Source: Aliirhizobium wenxiniae (lineage in GTDB: Bacteria > Pseudomonadota > Alphaproteobacteria > Rhizobiales > Rhizobiaceae). Taken from it: DNA of 64,000 nucleotides. The notes beneath the pieces are model-generated. The model had not been told where the DNA came from, searched no databases, and saw only the letters and a program-made list of their open reading frames with translations. Position 1 is the first letter of the stretch, and every line of letters begins with the position of its first letter. Shown here piece by piece: positions 18,713 through 28,092 of this stretch. The stretch covers positions 930,001 to 994,000 of the forward strand of contig NZ_JACHEG010000002.1 in assembly GCF_014201355.1 (NCBI RefSeq), given 5' to 3'. A program made the translations under genes and the position numbers.

Positions 18713-18746
18713 AACCACCGCTCATTGAGAGCGGTGGTTCTCGTTT
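18713..18746 (+). terminator. Terminator after the GT41 gene
   Basis: 11-bp perfect stem, aaccaccgctc (18713-18723) and gagcggtggtt (18729-18739), loop of 5 bases, followed by ctcgttt. It lies 10 bases after the GT41 stop. It sits between convergent genes and could also terminate the leftward giant gene, which ends at 18771. Confidence 0.85.
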
Positions 18747-18770
18747 ATACCAGCCTTCCCGACAACAGCC

Positions 18771-21700
18771 TTACGCTGCCAGATAAAGCGAGATAATCGC
18801 CGATACCTGTGCCGGGCTCAGTGCCGCCATGTGGGTTTCGATCAGCGTGTCACGCTGTGCGCTCGACATGGCCACGATGCTTTCCGTCGACAGGCCGGGA
18901 AGAGCGGCGCTGTTGAAGGCTGCAATATCCTCGGTCGAGAAAGTGGCCAATCCATCATTGGACAAAGCGGCAAGCTGAGACGAGGTCAGGGAGTTGACCT
19001 GGGTCGGGGTCAGGGCTTGCGCCTGCGCCGTGGTGAGCGACGAGATGACCGACGAGGTCAGACCGGAGATTGCCCCGGTGTTCAGCGCGGCAATCTCGCC
19101 CGTCGTGAAGACAGCGATATCATCAGTACCCAGCGCTGCTGCCTGCAGCGCGTTGAGCGCGCCGATTTGCGCTGTAGTCAGCTCTGCGACCTGGGCGGTG
19201 GAGAGAGCGACGATCTGATTGTAGTTCAGACCACCGACCTGGCTGGCGGAGAGTGCGCCGATCTGCTCCGTCGTCAGCGATGCGATGATCGCGGTGGACA
19301 GGCCCTTGATTGCCGCGGTGCCAATGGCTGCGAGATCCGCCGTCGAGAATGCGGCCATGTCCTCGGTGGTGAGGCCGGAAAGGCCTGCCGAGCTGAAGGC
19401 CGCAATCTGCGCCGTCGACAGCGAGTCGAGATGTTCTGCCGTCAATGCATCGACCTGGGCGCTGGTCAGACCGGAGATACCGGCGGTCCCGAGCGCTGCA
19501 AGTTCCTGCGTGGAAAGAGCCGCGATGAAGCTCGTCGACAGACCGGCAATCGCTGTGGACGAGATTGCGGCAAGCTTTTCGGTCGAGAAGGATTCCAGAT
19601 CCTCCACCGTCAGTCCCGATATGGCTGTCGATGTCAGCGCCGCGATCTGCGTCGTCGACAGCGCGGAAATCTGGTCCAGTGTCAATGCACTGGCCTGTCC
19701 GCTCGTCAGACCTGCGATGCCGGATGTGCTAAGTGCCGCGATCTGCGCCGTTGTCAGGGCCGCAATTTCGACAGTTGTCAGCACCGCCACCTGGCTCGAC
19801 GAGAGAACGCCGATCTGAGCCGTCGATAGGGTCTCGAGCTGGTTCAGGCTCAGTGCGGCGATCTGGCCGGTTGTGAGACCAGCGATGGCTGCCGTTCCGA
19901 GGGCCGCGATCTGCTCCGTCGTCAGCGCGGCAACGGTGCTGGTCGACAGACCCGAGATGGCCATAGAACTGATGGCTGCAATCTCGTCGGTCGTGAAGGT
20001 CGCAAGATCGTCAAGGCCGAGTGCGGATATCTGCCTGGAGTTGAGCGCTGCGATCTGGGTCGTCGTCAACGCTTCCGCCTGAACCGTCGTAAGCGCGGTA
20101 ATCTGGCTGCTGGTGAGACCGGCAATGCCCGCAGCGCTCAGATGCGCGATCTGTTCAGTCGAGAGCGCGGCAAGAACAGTGGTCGTCAATCCCGCCACGC
20201 CGCTGGAACTCAGGGCAGCAATATCGGCAGTCGAGAAGACTTCAAGGTCGTCGGTCCCGAAGGCCGCCACCTGGGCCGAGTTGAGTGCGCCGATCTGCGT
20301 CGACGTCAGGGCTTCGACCTGGCTGGTGGTAAGCGCCGCGATCTGGGCAGCCGTCAGCCCGGCAATACCGGCCGTGCCGAACGCTGCGATCTGATCGGTC
20401 GAAAGACCTGCGATTGCATCGGTACTGAGGACCGCGATCTGCTTGGAACCAAGCGCACCAAACTGGGCCGTTGTCAGGGCATCGATCTGCGCGTTGCTCA
20501 ACGCCGCAACCTGGCTGGTGGTAAGCTGGCCGATTGCGGCAGAACTCAGCGAAGCGATCTGCTCGCTCGAGAGTGCTGCAAGCACAGCGGTGGACAGGCC
20601 GGCAATGGCGCTTGAGCCTAGGACCGCAAGTTCTTTTGTCGAGAAGACTGCCAGATCGTCGGTGCCGAGGGCCGCGACCTGCGCCGAGGTCAGAACCGCG
20701 ACCTGCGTGCTCGTCAGTGCCTCGACCTGGCTGGTCGACATCGCATTCACCTGAGCCGAGGTCAGGCCGGCCAGGCCCGCCGTTGCCATGGCGGCGATCT
20801 GACCGGTGGAGAGCACCGATATGCCGGCCGCACCGAGCGCGCCGATCTGCCTTGATGACAGATGGCCGATCTGAGCGGTTGTGAGGGCCTCCAACTGTTT
20901 GCTGCCGAGAGCTGCCACCTGGGCGGTGGAAAGCGCTGCAATATTCGAGAAGCTGAGCGCCTCGATCCTGTCAGTCGATAGGGACGCAAGGACGTCTGTC
21001 GAGAGGCCGGCAATCGCGCTCGCGCTTAGCGAAGCAATCTCCCGGGTCGTGAAAAGGGCCAGGTCGTCACTGCCAAGCGCGGCGATCTGGTTGGAATTCA
21101 GGACCGCAATCTGTGAACTCGTCAGCGCTTCGGCCTGCGCGGTCGAAAGCGTGGCGATCTGCGCAGTCGAAAGGCCGGCGATGACTGCCGTGCTGAGAGC
21201 CGCGATCTCCTCCGTCGAGAGGGAGGCGATATAGCTGGTCCCCAGCGCTTCAAGCTGTTTCGAATTCAGTGCACTGACCTGACTGCTCGTCATTGCCGCA
21301 AGCTGCGTTGTCGAGAACGCGGCCATCTGGGTAGTCGAGAGACTGGTAATTGCAGCCGTGCTCAAGGCGGCAACGAGATCATTGGAGAGAGATGCAAGTG
21401 TCGTGGAGGACAATCCGGCGACGGCGCTAGAACTCAGGGCAGCGATTTCCCTGGTCGCAAACAGTGCAAGATCATCGGCGCCAAGTGCCGCGATCTGTTT
21501 GGAGGTCATTGAGGCCACCTGCGTGGCGGTCAGCGCTTCTGTCTGGACAGTCGTCAGCGCTTCTATCTGGCCCGAGGAAAGCCCCGAAATACCGGCGGTG
21601 CTCAAGGCTGCGATCTGGCCGGTCGTCAAAGCTGCAAGGTCGTCGCTCGACAGCGCTGCCGCCTGGTAAGAGCTCAAAGCTCCCATCTGACGGGTTGTCA

Positions 21701-24700
21701 GGGCGCCGATCTGGTCGGTGCTCAGCGTGGCAATCTGCCTGGTGGTGAGACCGGCGATAGCCGAAGTGCCGAGACCGGCGATCATTTCGGTCGACAGCGA
21801 TGCCAGCGTATCGGTCGACAGGCCTCCTATCGCAGTGGAGCTGATTGCCGAGAGGGCCGAGCTGGAGAGTGCTTCGAGATCGTCAGCACCAAGAGCCGCA
21901 ATTTGTTGTGACGTCAAAGCGCCGACCTGCTTGCTCGATAGGGCGGCGATCTGCCCCGTGCTGAGCGCAGCAACCTGCTTCGTCGTCAGCGAGGCGATCG
22001 CGCTGGTGGTCAAGGATGCAATCTGGCTCGTAGAGAGCGTTGCGATGACCGCCGTCGTCAGGCTGGAAATCGCATCCGTATGGATGGCTGCAACATCAGA
22101 CGTGGAGAAGGTCCGAATGTTTTCCGTTCCGATGACCGCGATCTGGGCGGAACTTAATGCCGCGACCTGAACGCTGGTCAAGGCTCCCGCCTGCGCAGTT
22201 GAGAGCGCCGCAACCTGTTTCGTCGTCAGACCCGAAATTCCCGCAGTGCTGAGCGACGAGACCTGGGCGGTGGACATGGCAGCGATGTCGTCCGTCCCGA
22301 GGGCCGCCGTCTGGGTGGCGCTCAGCGACGCAATCTGTTTCGTCGTCAGTGACGACACCTGGCTTGAGAGCAGAGCCGAGATCTGCCCTGTGGTCAAACC
22401 GGTAATGCCGCTGGCGCTGAGTGCCGCTATCTGGGCGGTAGACAAGGAAGCCAAGGCCGATGTCGATAATCCAGAGATGGCAGCAGAGCTGATTGCGGCC
22501 ATTTCCTTCGTCGAGAAGGTTGCGATATCGGCAGAATCGAGAACCTCAATCTGGTCGATACTCAGTACAGCAATCTGGGTGGCGGTCAGGGCATCGACCT
22601 GCGCCGTCGACAAGGCTGCGACTTGTCTTGTCGACAAACCGGTAACGCCAGCCGTGCTTAGAGCCGCGACCTGCGCCGTGGAGAGTGAGGCGATGTCATC
22701 GGTGCCGAAAGCTGCGATCTGCATCGAGCTCAGCGTCGACATCTGGAGAGTGGACAGAGCCGAGATTTGTGCGGCCGTCAGCGCTGCGATGTGATCTTCG
22801 CTCAGGCCCTTCATGCCAGCCGTGCTAAGCGCCGAAATCTGCGCGGAGCTGAAATGCCCGATTGCGGTCGCACTCAACGCCGCCACCTGTGCCGAGGTCA
22901 GGGCAGCGACCTGCTTGGTTGACAGGGCGCCGATCTGGGCCGAGCTAAGTGCTTCAATCTGGTCGCTCGTCAGATTGGCGATCGCCGTTACACCGAGCGC
23001 ACCGAGCTGATCGCTCGTCAATGACACAAGTGCGCTGCTGCTCAGGCCCGCGATCGCTTTCGCACCGATCGCCGCGATGTCGGCTGTCGAGAAGGTTGCG
23101 AGGTCCGCGGTGCTCAATGCTGCGAGCTGTGATGACTTCAGAACGCCTATCTGCAGCGTCGACAACGCATCGACTTGCGCCGTCGACAGAGCAGCGATCT
23201 GGTCCGTCGTCAGGCTGGCGATGCCCGCAGTACTGAGAGCGGCGACCTGGGCCGTAGAAAGGGCCGCGATCACGTCCGTGGACAAGGCGGCGACAGCACC
23301 GGTATTAAGTACGGAAAGCCGGGCTGCGGAGAAGGCAGCGATAGCCTCCGACGAAAGTGCGCCGACCTGGAGCGAAGTCAGAGCCGCAACTTGTGCCGTG
23401 GAAAGAGCTGCAAGCTGAAGCGAAGTCAGAGAAGCAATCTGATCGGTCGAAAGAGCGGCAAACGCAGCCGTGTTCAACGATGCAATCTGACCGCTGGAAA
23501 GCGATACCAGCGTTTCGGTCGGCAATGCGCCGATCTGCTTGGATGTCAGCGCCTTGATCTGTGTAGTGGTCAAAGCCGATGCCTGACCGCTGGACAATAC
23601 GCCGACCTGGGCAGTGGACATGGCGGCGACTGCCGCCGTACTCAGCGCGGCAATCTGCGCCGACGACAAGGCCGTGATCGTGCCGGTCGACAGGCCTGCG
23701 ATAGCGGCGGAGGTGATCGCCGCGAAGGACTTGGCAGACAGAGCAAGCAGGGTTTCCGTGTCGATCGCCCCGAGCTGCGAGGAAGACAAGGCGGCGATCT
23801 GAGCGGTGGTGAGTGCGGCAACCTTGTCTGCGCTCAAGGCAGCCATCTGTTCCGAACTCATCTTGGCGATGGCGACCGTCGTGAGGGCTGCAATCTGGGC
23901 CGTCGACAAGGCCTGCAGCGTAGCGGTGCTTATGCCTTGAATGACACCTGTCGTGAGTGCGGCTATTTCCGCGGTCGAGAACGTCGCCAGATCCTCTGGA
24001 TCCAGCGCCGCGACCTGGTCGGAGGTCAAGGCCTTTACCTGCGCCGTCGTGAGCGCTTCGGCCTGGACCACACTCAAAGCCGCAACCTGGGCAACGGTCA
24101 GTCGCGACACGGCACCGGCCGACAAGGCAGCAATCTGGGCTGTCGAAAAGACAGCGATGCCTTCCGATCCAAGCGAACCAATCTGCGAAGTTCTCAACGC
24201 GGCAACCTGTTCGGTCGTCAGCACCTTGACCTGCTTCGACGACAGGCCATCGAGCTGTTCCGTCGTCAATCCACTGACAGCACTTGCCGTCAGGGCAGCA
24301 ATCTGGTCGGTCGTAAGAGACGAGATAACGTTTGCCTTGAGGCCGGAAATCGCAGCGCTCGAGATCGCCGCCATGTCGTCGGTAGAGAATTTGGCAAGCT
24401 GCTGCGGCGTCAGCATTGCCAGTTGCGCGGACGTCATTACTTTTACTTGCGCCGACGTAAGTGCCTCGGCCTGCGCTACCGACAGAACTTCCAGCTGATC
24501 AGACGAGAGCTTTGCTACGGCGGCCACGCTCAAGGCTGCGACCTGCGCAGTCGACAGAGATGCCATGGCACTGGTGCTGAGGCCCGAAATGCTGCGGCTG
24601 GTCAGAGCCGCGATATTGGCGGTCGAGAAAGCAGCAAGATCTGCCGAATTGAGGACGGCAAGCTGGCCCGATGTCAGCACGGCGACCTGCAGGTTCGTCA

Positions 24701-26069
24701 GGGCCGCGATCTGGGCGGTGTTCAATGCGTCAAACTGATCCGTAGACAAAGCAGCCACGGCGCTGGTGCTCAGCGATGCGACCTGAGCGGGCGCCAGCGA
24801 TGCCATGACGGCGGTCGAGAGGCCGGCCACAGCCTTGTTGCTGAGTACCGCCATTTCGTCGGTAGAGAAGGTTGCAATATCATCCGCACCGAGAGCCGAT
24901 ACCTGATCCGATGACAGGACCCTGATCTGGGTCGAAGTCAGCGCCTGAACCTGGCTGGTGGAGAGTGCCGCAACCTGATCCGTCGTCAGACCGAGAATGG
25001 ACTTCGTGCCCAAGGCGGCAATCTGCGCTGTCGTCAGGCCTGCAATGTCACCCGTCGAAAAGGCAACGATCTGCGTTGCCTTGAACGCCGACATCTGCGC
25101 CGTCGTCAATGCTGCAATCTGCGTCGCCGAAAGCGCATTGATCTGGTCAGTGCTCAGACTGGAAACGCTTCCGGTGCTGAGGGAGGCAATCTGCATCGTT
25201 GTGAGGGCACCGACCATCGCGGTGCTAAGCGCCGCAACCTGCAGCACTTTCAACGCGCCAATCTGGGCTGACGTCAATGCCGCGACCTGAGCCGTAGAAA
25301 GTGCCGAGATCTGTGTCGATGTCAGGCTTGCAATGAGCGCCGTGTTGGCGGCAGCGAGCTGTGCCGATGAGAGGGCCGAGATCTGGGCCGACGACAGGCC
25401 GGGAGCTGCGCCGTTGCTGAGTGCTGCGACGCTTTCTGTCGACAGGACGGCGATATCGTTCGTTCCAAGAACGGCGACCTGTTGGGACTTGAGAGCGCCG
25501 ACCTGCGCCGTCGTCAAAGCCGCAACATGTCCGGTGGACAACGCCACGATCTGGTCGGTAGTCAGTCTGGAAATCGAGCCGGTGGAAAGCGAAGCAACCT
25601 GCGCCGTCGACAATGACGCCATGACTTCGGTTCTAAGGCCTCCGATCGCAGCCGGATTGATCGCCGCCATGTCTTCCGTCGAGAAGGTCGCAAGATCCGC
25701 CGGCGTCAAGGCCGCAAGCTGTGCGGTGGTCAATGAACCGACTTGCGACGACGTCAGTGCTTCGGCCTGATCCGTGGACAGCGCCAGCAGCTGCGCCGTG
25801 GTGAGCGCTGCAACCTGTCCTGTGCTCAAGCTTTCGATAGCGACCTTGCTGAGCACGGCAAGCTGGTCCATCGTCAGGCCGACGATCGCATTTGTCGCGA
25901 TGGCGCTCAACTGACGGGAATCCATCGTTTCGATGTCTTCCGTATCCATTGCCGAAATCTGTTCGGAAGAAAGGGCCTTGATCTGGGCCGTGGAGAGCGA
26001 CGCCACGTCCTCCGTCGTCCACGCTGCAACTGCCGCCGTCGAAAGCGACCTGATCTGGGTGACGCTGAG
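18771..26069 (-). repeat. 24-nt tandem coding repeat, 304 units
   Basis: The octapeptide units correspond to about 7.3 kb of 24-base tandem repeats, degenerate at the nucleotide level. Higher-order repeats of 240 and 168 bases correspond to the 10-octad and 7-octad modules. Counting from the N-terminus the units are 5, then modules of 10,10,10,7,7,10,10,10,7,10,10,7,10,10,7,7,10,7,10,10,7,10,7,10,7,10,7,10,10,7,10,10,7 and a final 8. The strict reading frame shows the array evolves by gain and loss of whole units. Confidence 0.9.
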
Positions 26070-26090
26070 CGAGGAAATGGTCGTAGTCAT
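18771..26090 (-). CDS. Giant octapeptide-repeat protein, 2439 residues
   Basis: I do not recognise a named family. After seven residues (MTTTISS) the whole protein is 304 consecutive octads with no insertion or deletion (7 + 304x8 = 2439), consensus L-[ST]-[ST]-x-[QD]-[IVL]-x-[AS]. Octads are grouped in modules of 10 or 7, each opening with an acidic octad such as LGTDDLAV followed by FSTxEIAA. It lacks Cys, has very few aromatic or basic residues, and is rich in Ser, Thr, Ala, Leu and Gln. There is no N-terminal signal peptide, no RTX nonapeptide and no recognisable anchor; the C-terminus IISLYLAA ends exactly on an octad. The S-x-x-Q pattern suits short capped helices, so a solenoid or fibre is likely. 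It lies between fliQ and a convergent GT41 gene. Confidence 0.85.
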   Translation of the reverse strand: MTTTISSLSVTQIRSLSTAAVAAWTTEDVASLSTAQIKALSSEQISAMDTEDIETMDSRQLSAIATNAIVGLTMDQLAVLSKVAIESLSTGQVAALTTAQLLALSTDQAEALTSSQVGSLTTAQLAALTPADLATFSTEDMAAINPAAIGGLRTEVMASLSTAQVASLSTGSISRLTTDQIVALSTGHVAALTTAQVGALKSQQVAVLGTNDIAVLSTESVAALSNGAAPGLSSAQISALSSAQLAAANTALIASLTSTQISALSTAQVAALTSAQIGALKVLQVAALSTAMVGALTTMQIASLSTGSVSSLSTDQINALSATQIAALTTAQMSAFKATQIVAFSTGDIAGLTTAQIAALGTKSILGLTTDQVAALSTSQVQALTSTQIRVLSSDQVSALGADDIATFSTDEMAVLSNKAVAGLSTAVMASLAPAQVASLSTSAVAALSTDQFDALNTAQIAALTNLQVAVLTSGQLAVLNSADLAAFSTANIAALTSRSISGLSTSAMASLSTAQVAALSVAAVAKLSSDQLEVLSVAQAEALTSAQVKVMTSAQLAMLTPQQLAKFSTDDMAAISSAAISGLKANVISSLTTDQIAALTASAVSGLTTEQLDGLSSKQVKVLTTEQVAALRTSQIGSLGSEGIAVFSTAQIAALSAGAVSRLTVAQVAALSVVQAEALTTAQVKALTSDQVAALDPEDLATFSTAEIAALTTGVIQGISTATLQALSTAQIAALTTVAIAKMSSEQMAALSADKVAALTTAQIAALSSSQLGAIDTETLLALSAKSFAAITSAAIAGLSTGTITALSSAQIAALSTAAVAAMSTAQVGVLSSGQASALTTTQIKALTSKQIGALPTETLVSLSSGQIASLNTAAFAALSTDQIASLTSLQLAALSTAQVAALTSLQVGALSSEAIAAFSAARLSVLNTGAVAALSTDVIAALSTAQVAALSTAGIASLTTDQIAALSTAQVDALSTLQIGVLKSSQLAALSTADLATFSTADIAAIGAKAIAGLSSSALVSLTSDQLGALGVTAIANLTSDQIEALSSAQIGALSTKQVAALTSAQVAALSATAIGHFSSAQISALSTAGMKGLSEDHIAALTAAQISALSTLQMSTLSSMQIAAFGTDDIASLSTAQVAALSTAGVTGLSTRQVAALSTAQVDALTATQIAVLSIDQIEVLDSADIATFSTKEMAAISSAAISGLSTSALASLSTAQIAALSASGITGLTTGQISALLSSQVSSLTTKQIASLSATQTAALGTDDIAAMSTAQVSSLSTAGISGLTTKQVAALSTAQAGALTSVQVAALSSAQIAVIGTENIRTFSTSDVAAIHTDAISSLTTAVIATLSTSQIASLTTSAIASLTTKQVAALSTGQIAALSSKQVGALTSQQIAALGADDLEALSSSALSAISSTAIGGLSTDTLASLSTEMIAGLGTSAIAGLTTRQIATLSTDQIGALTTRQMGALSSYQAAALSSDDLAALTTGQIAALSTAGISGLSSGQIEALTTVQTEALTATQVASMTSKQIAALGADDLALFATREIAALSSSAVAGLSSTTLASLSNDLVAALSTAAITSLSTTQMAAFSTTQLAAMTSSQVSALNSKQLEALGTSYIASLSTEEIAALSTAVIAGLSTAQIATLSTAQAEALTSSQIAVLNSNQIAALGSDDLALFTTREIASLSASAIAGLSTDVLASLSTDRIEALSFSNIAALSTAQVAALGSKQLEALTTAQIGHLSSRQIGALGAAGISVLSTGQIAAMATAGLAGLTSAQVNAMSTSQVEALTSTQVAVLTSAQVAALGTDDLAVFSTKELAVLGSSAIAGLSTAVLAALSSEQIASLSSAAIGQLTTSQVAALSNAQIDALTTAQFGALGSKQIAVLSTDAIAGLSTDQIAAFGTAGIAGLTAAQIAALTTSQVEALTSTQIGALNSAQVAAFGTDDLEVFSTADIAALSSSGVAGLTTTVLAALSTEQIAHLSAAGIAGLTSSQITALTTVQAEALTTTQIAALNSRQISALGLDDLATFTTDEIAAISSMAISGLSTSTVAALTTEQIAALGTAAIAGLTTGQIAALSLNQLETLSTAQIGVLSSSQVAVLTTVEIAALTTAQIAALSTSGIAGLTSGQASALTLDQISALSTTQIAALTSTAISGLTVEDLESFSTEKLAAISSTAIAGLSTSFIAALSTQELAALGTAGISGLTSAQVDALTAEHLDSLSTAQIAAFSSAGLSGLTTEDMAAFSTADLAAIGTAAIKGLSTAIIASLTTEQIGALSASQVGGLNYNQIVALSTAQVAELTTAQIGALNALQAAALGTDDIAVFTTGEIAALNTGAISGLTSSVISSLTTAQAQALTPTQVNSLTSSQLAALSNDGLATFSTEDIAAFNSAALPGLSTESIVAMSSAQRDTLIETHMAALSPAQVSAIISLYLAA

Positions 26091-26457
26091 GTGTGGAGCC
26101 TTGACGCTGGATCAAATGCCTAAAACAAACCCGGGAATGGCTTCCGCGGTATGGCGAACATTACGAGGAAACCAATTCTCGCCGCTCCATCCTCCCTGGA
26201 ATGGCGAGCTGCAACCAGCTTTTCATGCTGGTCATATCAGAAGCTGTAGGGAGGCCGACTTGTGCGAAGCTGAAGCTTTTCTACAGCTGCAGATAAATAT
26301 GATTGAGTATCCATTTTTCGGCGCAACGTGCCGGCACGATGCAGAAAGAGCAAACCGGGTTCGAATTGCGAACCTCACGGGCGCGACGCAGCGCCACAGA
26401 CAAGACGTTAAGATGACCGCCGAAAAAGGAAGACAGATAAGGGCAAGCCTGCAGGCT
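26091..26457. other. Intergenic region between fliQ and the giant gene
   Basis: 367 bases upstream of the giant gene and downstream of fliQ, both leftward. It should hold the giant gene's promoter and the end of the flgE-fliQ transcript. A short stem (accagc/gctggt near 26214-26231) is visible. The small open frame here has no ribosome site or family resemblance. I see no clear promoter or terminator. Confidence 0.4.
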
Positions 26458-26724
26458 TCAAAAACCGCTTTGTACGCGTGAGAAAACCAGATCCGCAAAC
26501 AAGGCAATCTGTGCGCCCATAAAAGATGCCGAAAGGCCGATAACGACCATGACGGCAACGATCTTGGGCACGAAGGTGAGCGTCATTTCCTGCACCTGTG
26601 TCAATGCCTGGATCAGTGCGATGGTCACGCCTACAATCATGCCGGCAAGAACAGCCGGTCCTGCAGCGACCAGGATCGTCCAGATGGCGTTGCGCATAAT
26701 ATCGAGCGCATCGGCCTCATTCAT
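26458..26724 (-). CDS. fliQ: Flagellar export gate protein FliQ
   Basis: Small inner-membrane component of the type III export gate, assembled with FliP and FliR. The 88 residues form two hydrophobic hairpins, GPAVLAGMIVGVTIALIQALTQ with the FliQ-typical TQVQEMTLTFVPKI, then a second segment. Length matches FliQ (about 89). It is last in the flgE-fliQ run, 86 bases after flgD. In the usual rhizobial order flhA would follow; here the giant repeat gene does. Confidence 0.94.
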   Translation of the reverse strand: MNEADALDIMRNAIWTILVAAGPAVLAGMIVGVTIALIQALTQVQEMTLTFVPKIVAVMVVIGLSASFMGAQIALFADLVFSRVQSGF

Positions 26725-26810
26725 GACATTCTACCCTTCATAGGCGCTTGGACGGCCGCACGGTCATCGCAAATCGACCGTCCCAGCTCTAAGGGATTCG
26801 TGCGCTTAGT

Positions 26811-27260
26811 TTAAGCGGAAGTTTCGGTTGTCGTCGTGGTTTTCGCAGTGGAGATCGTTATGCCCTCTCCGATGCTGATCTCTGCGCCATCCGTCGTCTT
26901 GGCAGTGAGACCGTCGGATGTGACCTCGACCGAGGCGACAACGCCTGTGGTCTTGCCATCTGCGCTGGTGATCGTCTTGCCGATATAGTTCGATGCGTTC
27001 GACAGGTTGGACTGGCTGATCAAGCTCTCCAAATTGGAGTTCGTCTTGATCGTCTGTTCAACCTGCGAAAATGTCGCAAGCTGCGAAACCTGCTCGGTCG
27101 CATCCATGGGATCAGTTGGATCCTGGTTCTGCATCTGCGTGATCAACAGCTTGAGAAAGCTGTTGTAATCAAGCGATGCCGCGGCCGCTGCGCTGGATGA
27201 GGCAGATGTCGAGGTGGACGCCGTCGATGTCGTCGACGTTGCGGAAGTGACCGTCACCAT
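26811..27260 (-). CDS. flgD: Hook-capping scaffold FlgD (short form)
   Basis: Caps the growing hook so that FlgE subunits can polymerise; exported and later replaced by FlgK. The 149 residues have a Ser/Thr/Ala-rich N-terminus and the FlgD core [24 protein letters not shown], then the [10 protein letters not shown] block. The C-terminal Ig-like and tudor domains of the about 230-residue enteric FlgD are mostly missing, as is common in rhizobia. Its ATG overlaps the flbT end by 7 bases. Confidence 0.93.
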   Translation of the reverse strand: MVTVTSATSTTSTASTSTSASSSAAAAASLDYNSFLKLLITQMQNQDPTDPMDATEQVSQLATFSQVEQTIKTNSNLESLISQSNLSNASNYIGKTITSADGKTTGVVASVEVTSDGLTAKTTDGAEISIGEGITISTAKTTTTTETSA

Positions 27261-27700
27261 AGCGCAATTTCCTTTCGCAGTTCCATAACGGCTGCGGGCG
27301 TGATCTCGTTCTTGTTGAGAATGGCTTCCTCGACCGGATAAAGAGCGCGGATGGCCTTAAGCGCGTCAAAGGGACGACCCGAAGATACCATGGTGTCGAT
27401 CCGCTTCAATTCAGCACGGACTTCCTCGTTCTGGAAGCAGGCCACCAGCATGGTAATCGACTTGCGGAAGAGCGCCATGGAATGCTCTTTGCCTTCCGGA
27501 TTGATCAGCATCATCTGGGCGATGAAATAAAGCTGCCGAAGTGGCGTCGTGGTCTGCTCGGGCTGAAGAACATGGTTTTCCAGCAAGAACGTCACGTCGT
27601 TGAGGAATTCGATCGAAACCTTCCGGTCCACCCGAAGGACGGCACCGTTGACGAAGATCTTTTCCCCGGATTTCAGCGAGAGGCGTAGCGTACTTTTCAT
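27254..27700 (-). CDS. flbT: Flagellin regulator FlbT
   Basis: Post-transcriptional regulator of flagellin; in Caulobacter FlbT acts on the 5' untranslated region of flagellin mRNA, and in Brucella and Sinorhizobium it affects flagellin output. The 148 residues begin [21 protein letters not shown], the family signature, with the helical second half ending [12 protein letters not shown]. It overlaps flaF by 4 bases (ATGA) and flgD by 7, so the three are translationally coupled. The shared leader element of the flagellin genes is a plausible target. Confidence 0.95.
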   Translation of the reverse strand: MKSTLRLSLKSGEKIFVNGAVLRVDRKVSIEFLNDVTFLLENHVLQPEQTTTPLRQLYFIAQMMLINPEGKEHSMALFRKSITMLVACFQNEEVRAELKRIDTMVSSGRPFDALKAIRALYPVEEAILNKNEITPAAVMELRKEIALW

Positions 27701-28044
27701 TTAAGTCCATCCCGAATGATGATGGTTATGTCGATGATACCCTGGTAGTTGGTGGACGTTCGTCGCCGAATGTTTTCCAACTCCTTCAGTATCCATATTG
27801 CGATCGATATTAGATTGGCTCTGACTTCCACACTAAGCTGATTGTCGGCGCTCCGCAGATCCTCGATCAACCTGATCCATACCCGTCTTGTGTAGTAGAC
27901 AGCTTCGATCGAATCCTTGTCGTATTTGGCGCTCTGCTTGGCCACTTCCAAAAGCTCGATCGATCTTGTCAGGATCTGGCGTTCTCGTTCGCGGGCGACA
28001 GTGAGATCATCCTCCATGATCTCCGCGTATGAAAACTGAAACAT
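27697..28044 (-). CDS. flaF: Flagellin secretion/regulation protein FlaF
   Basis: Small, mainly helical partner of FlbT; in Caulobacter FlaF is needed for flagellin production and secretion, with effects opposite to FlbT. The 115 residues include [18 protein letters not shown] and a C-terminal helix [15 protein letters not shown], typical of the family. It overlaps flbT by 4 bases and lies 48 bases after flgL. Confidence 0.93.
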   Translation of the reverse strand: MFQFSYAEIMEDDLTVARERERQILTRSIELLEVAKQSAKYDKDSIEAVYYTRRVWIRLIEDLRSADNQLSVEVRANLISIAIWILKELENIRRRTSTNYQGIIDITIIIRDGLK

Positions 28045-28092
28045 TCAATTACCCTTCATGGTAGAGCGGGCATCGGACATACATGCCGATGA

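Noticed and set aside
23175-24914. 579-codon Arg/Gly/Gln-rich plus-strand frame within the giant gene
   Set aside because: A periodic 24-base repeat stays open on several frames; this one is the complement of the octad code and has no ribosome site. The minus-strand frame has the complete, clean start and end.
18771-26090. CRISPR array or mobile-element repeat
   Set aside because: The repeats are in a single open frame, degenerate at DNA level and without spacers; they encode protein.
18771-26090. RTX toxin or TAL-effector-like DNA-binding protein
   Set aside because: There are no GGxGxD nonapeptides, and units are 8 residues rather than 33-35; the LTxxQIxAL resemblance to TAL repeats is limited to a helix-capping pattern.
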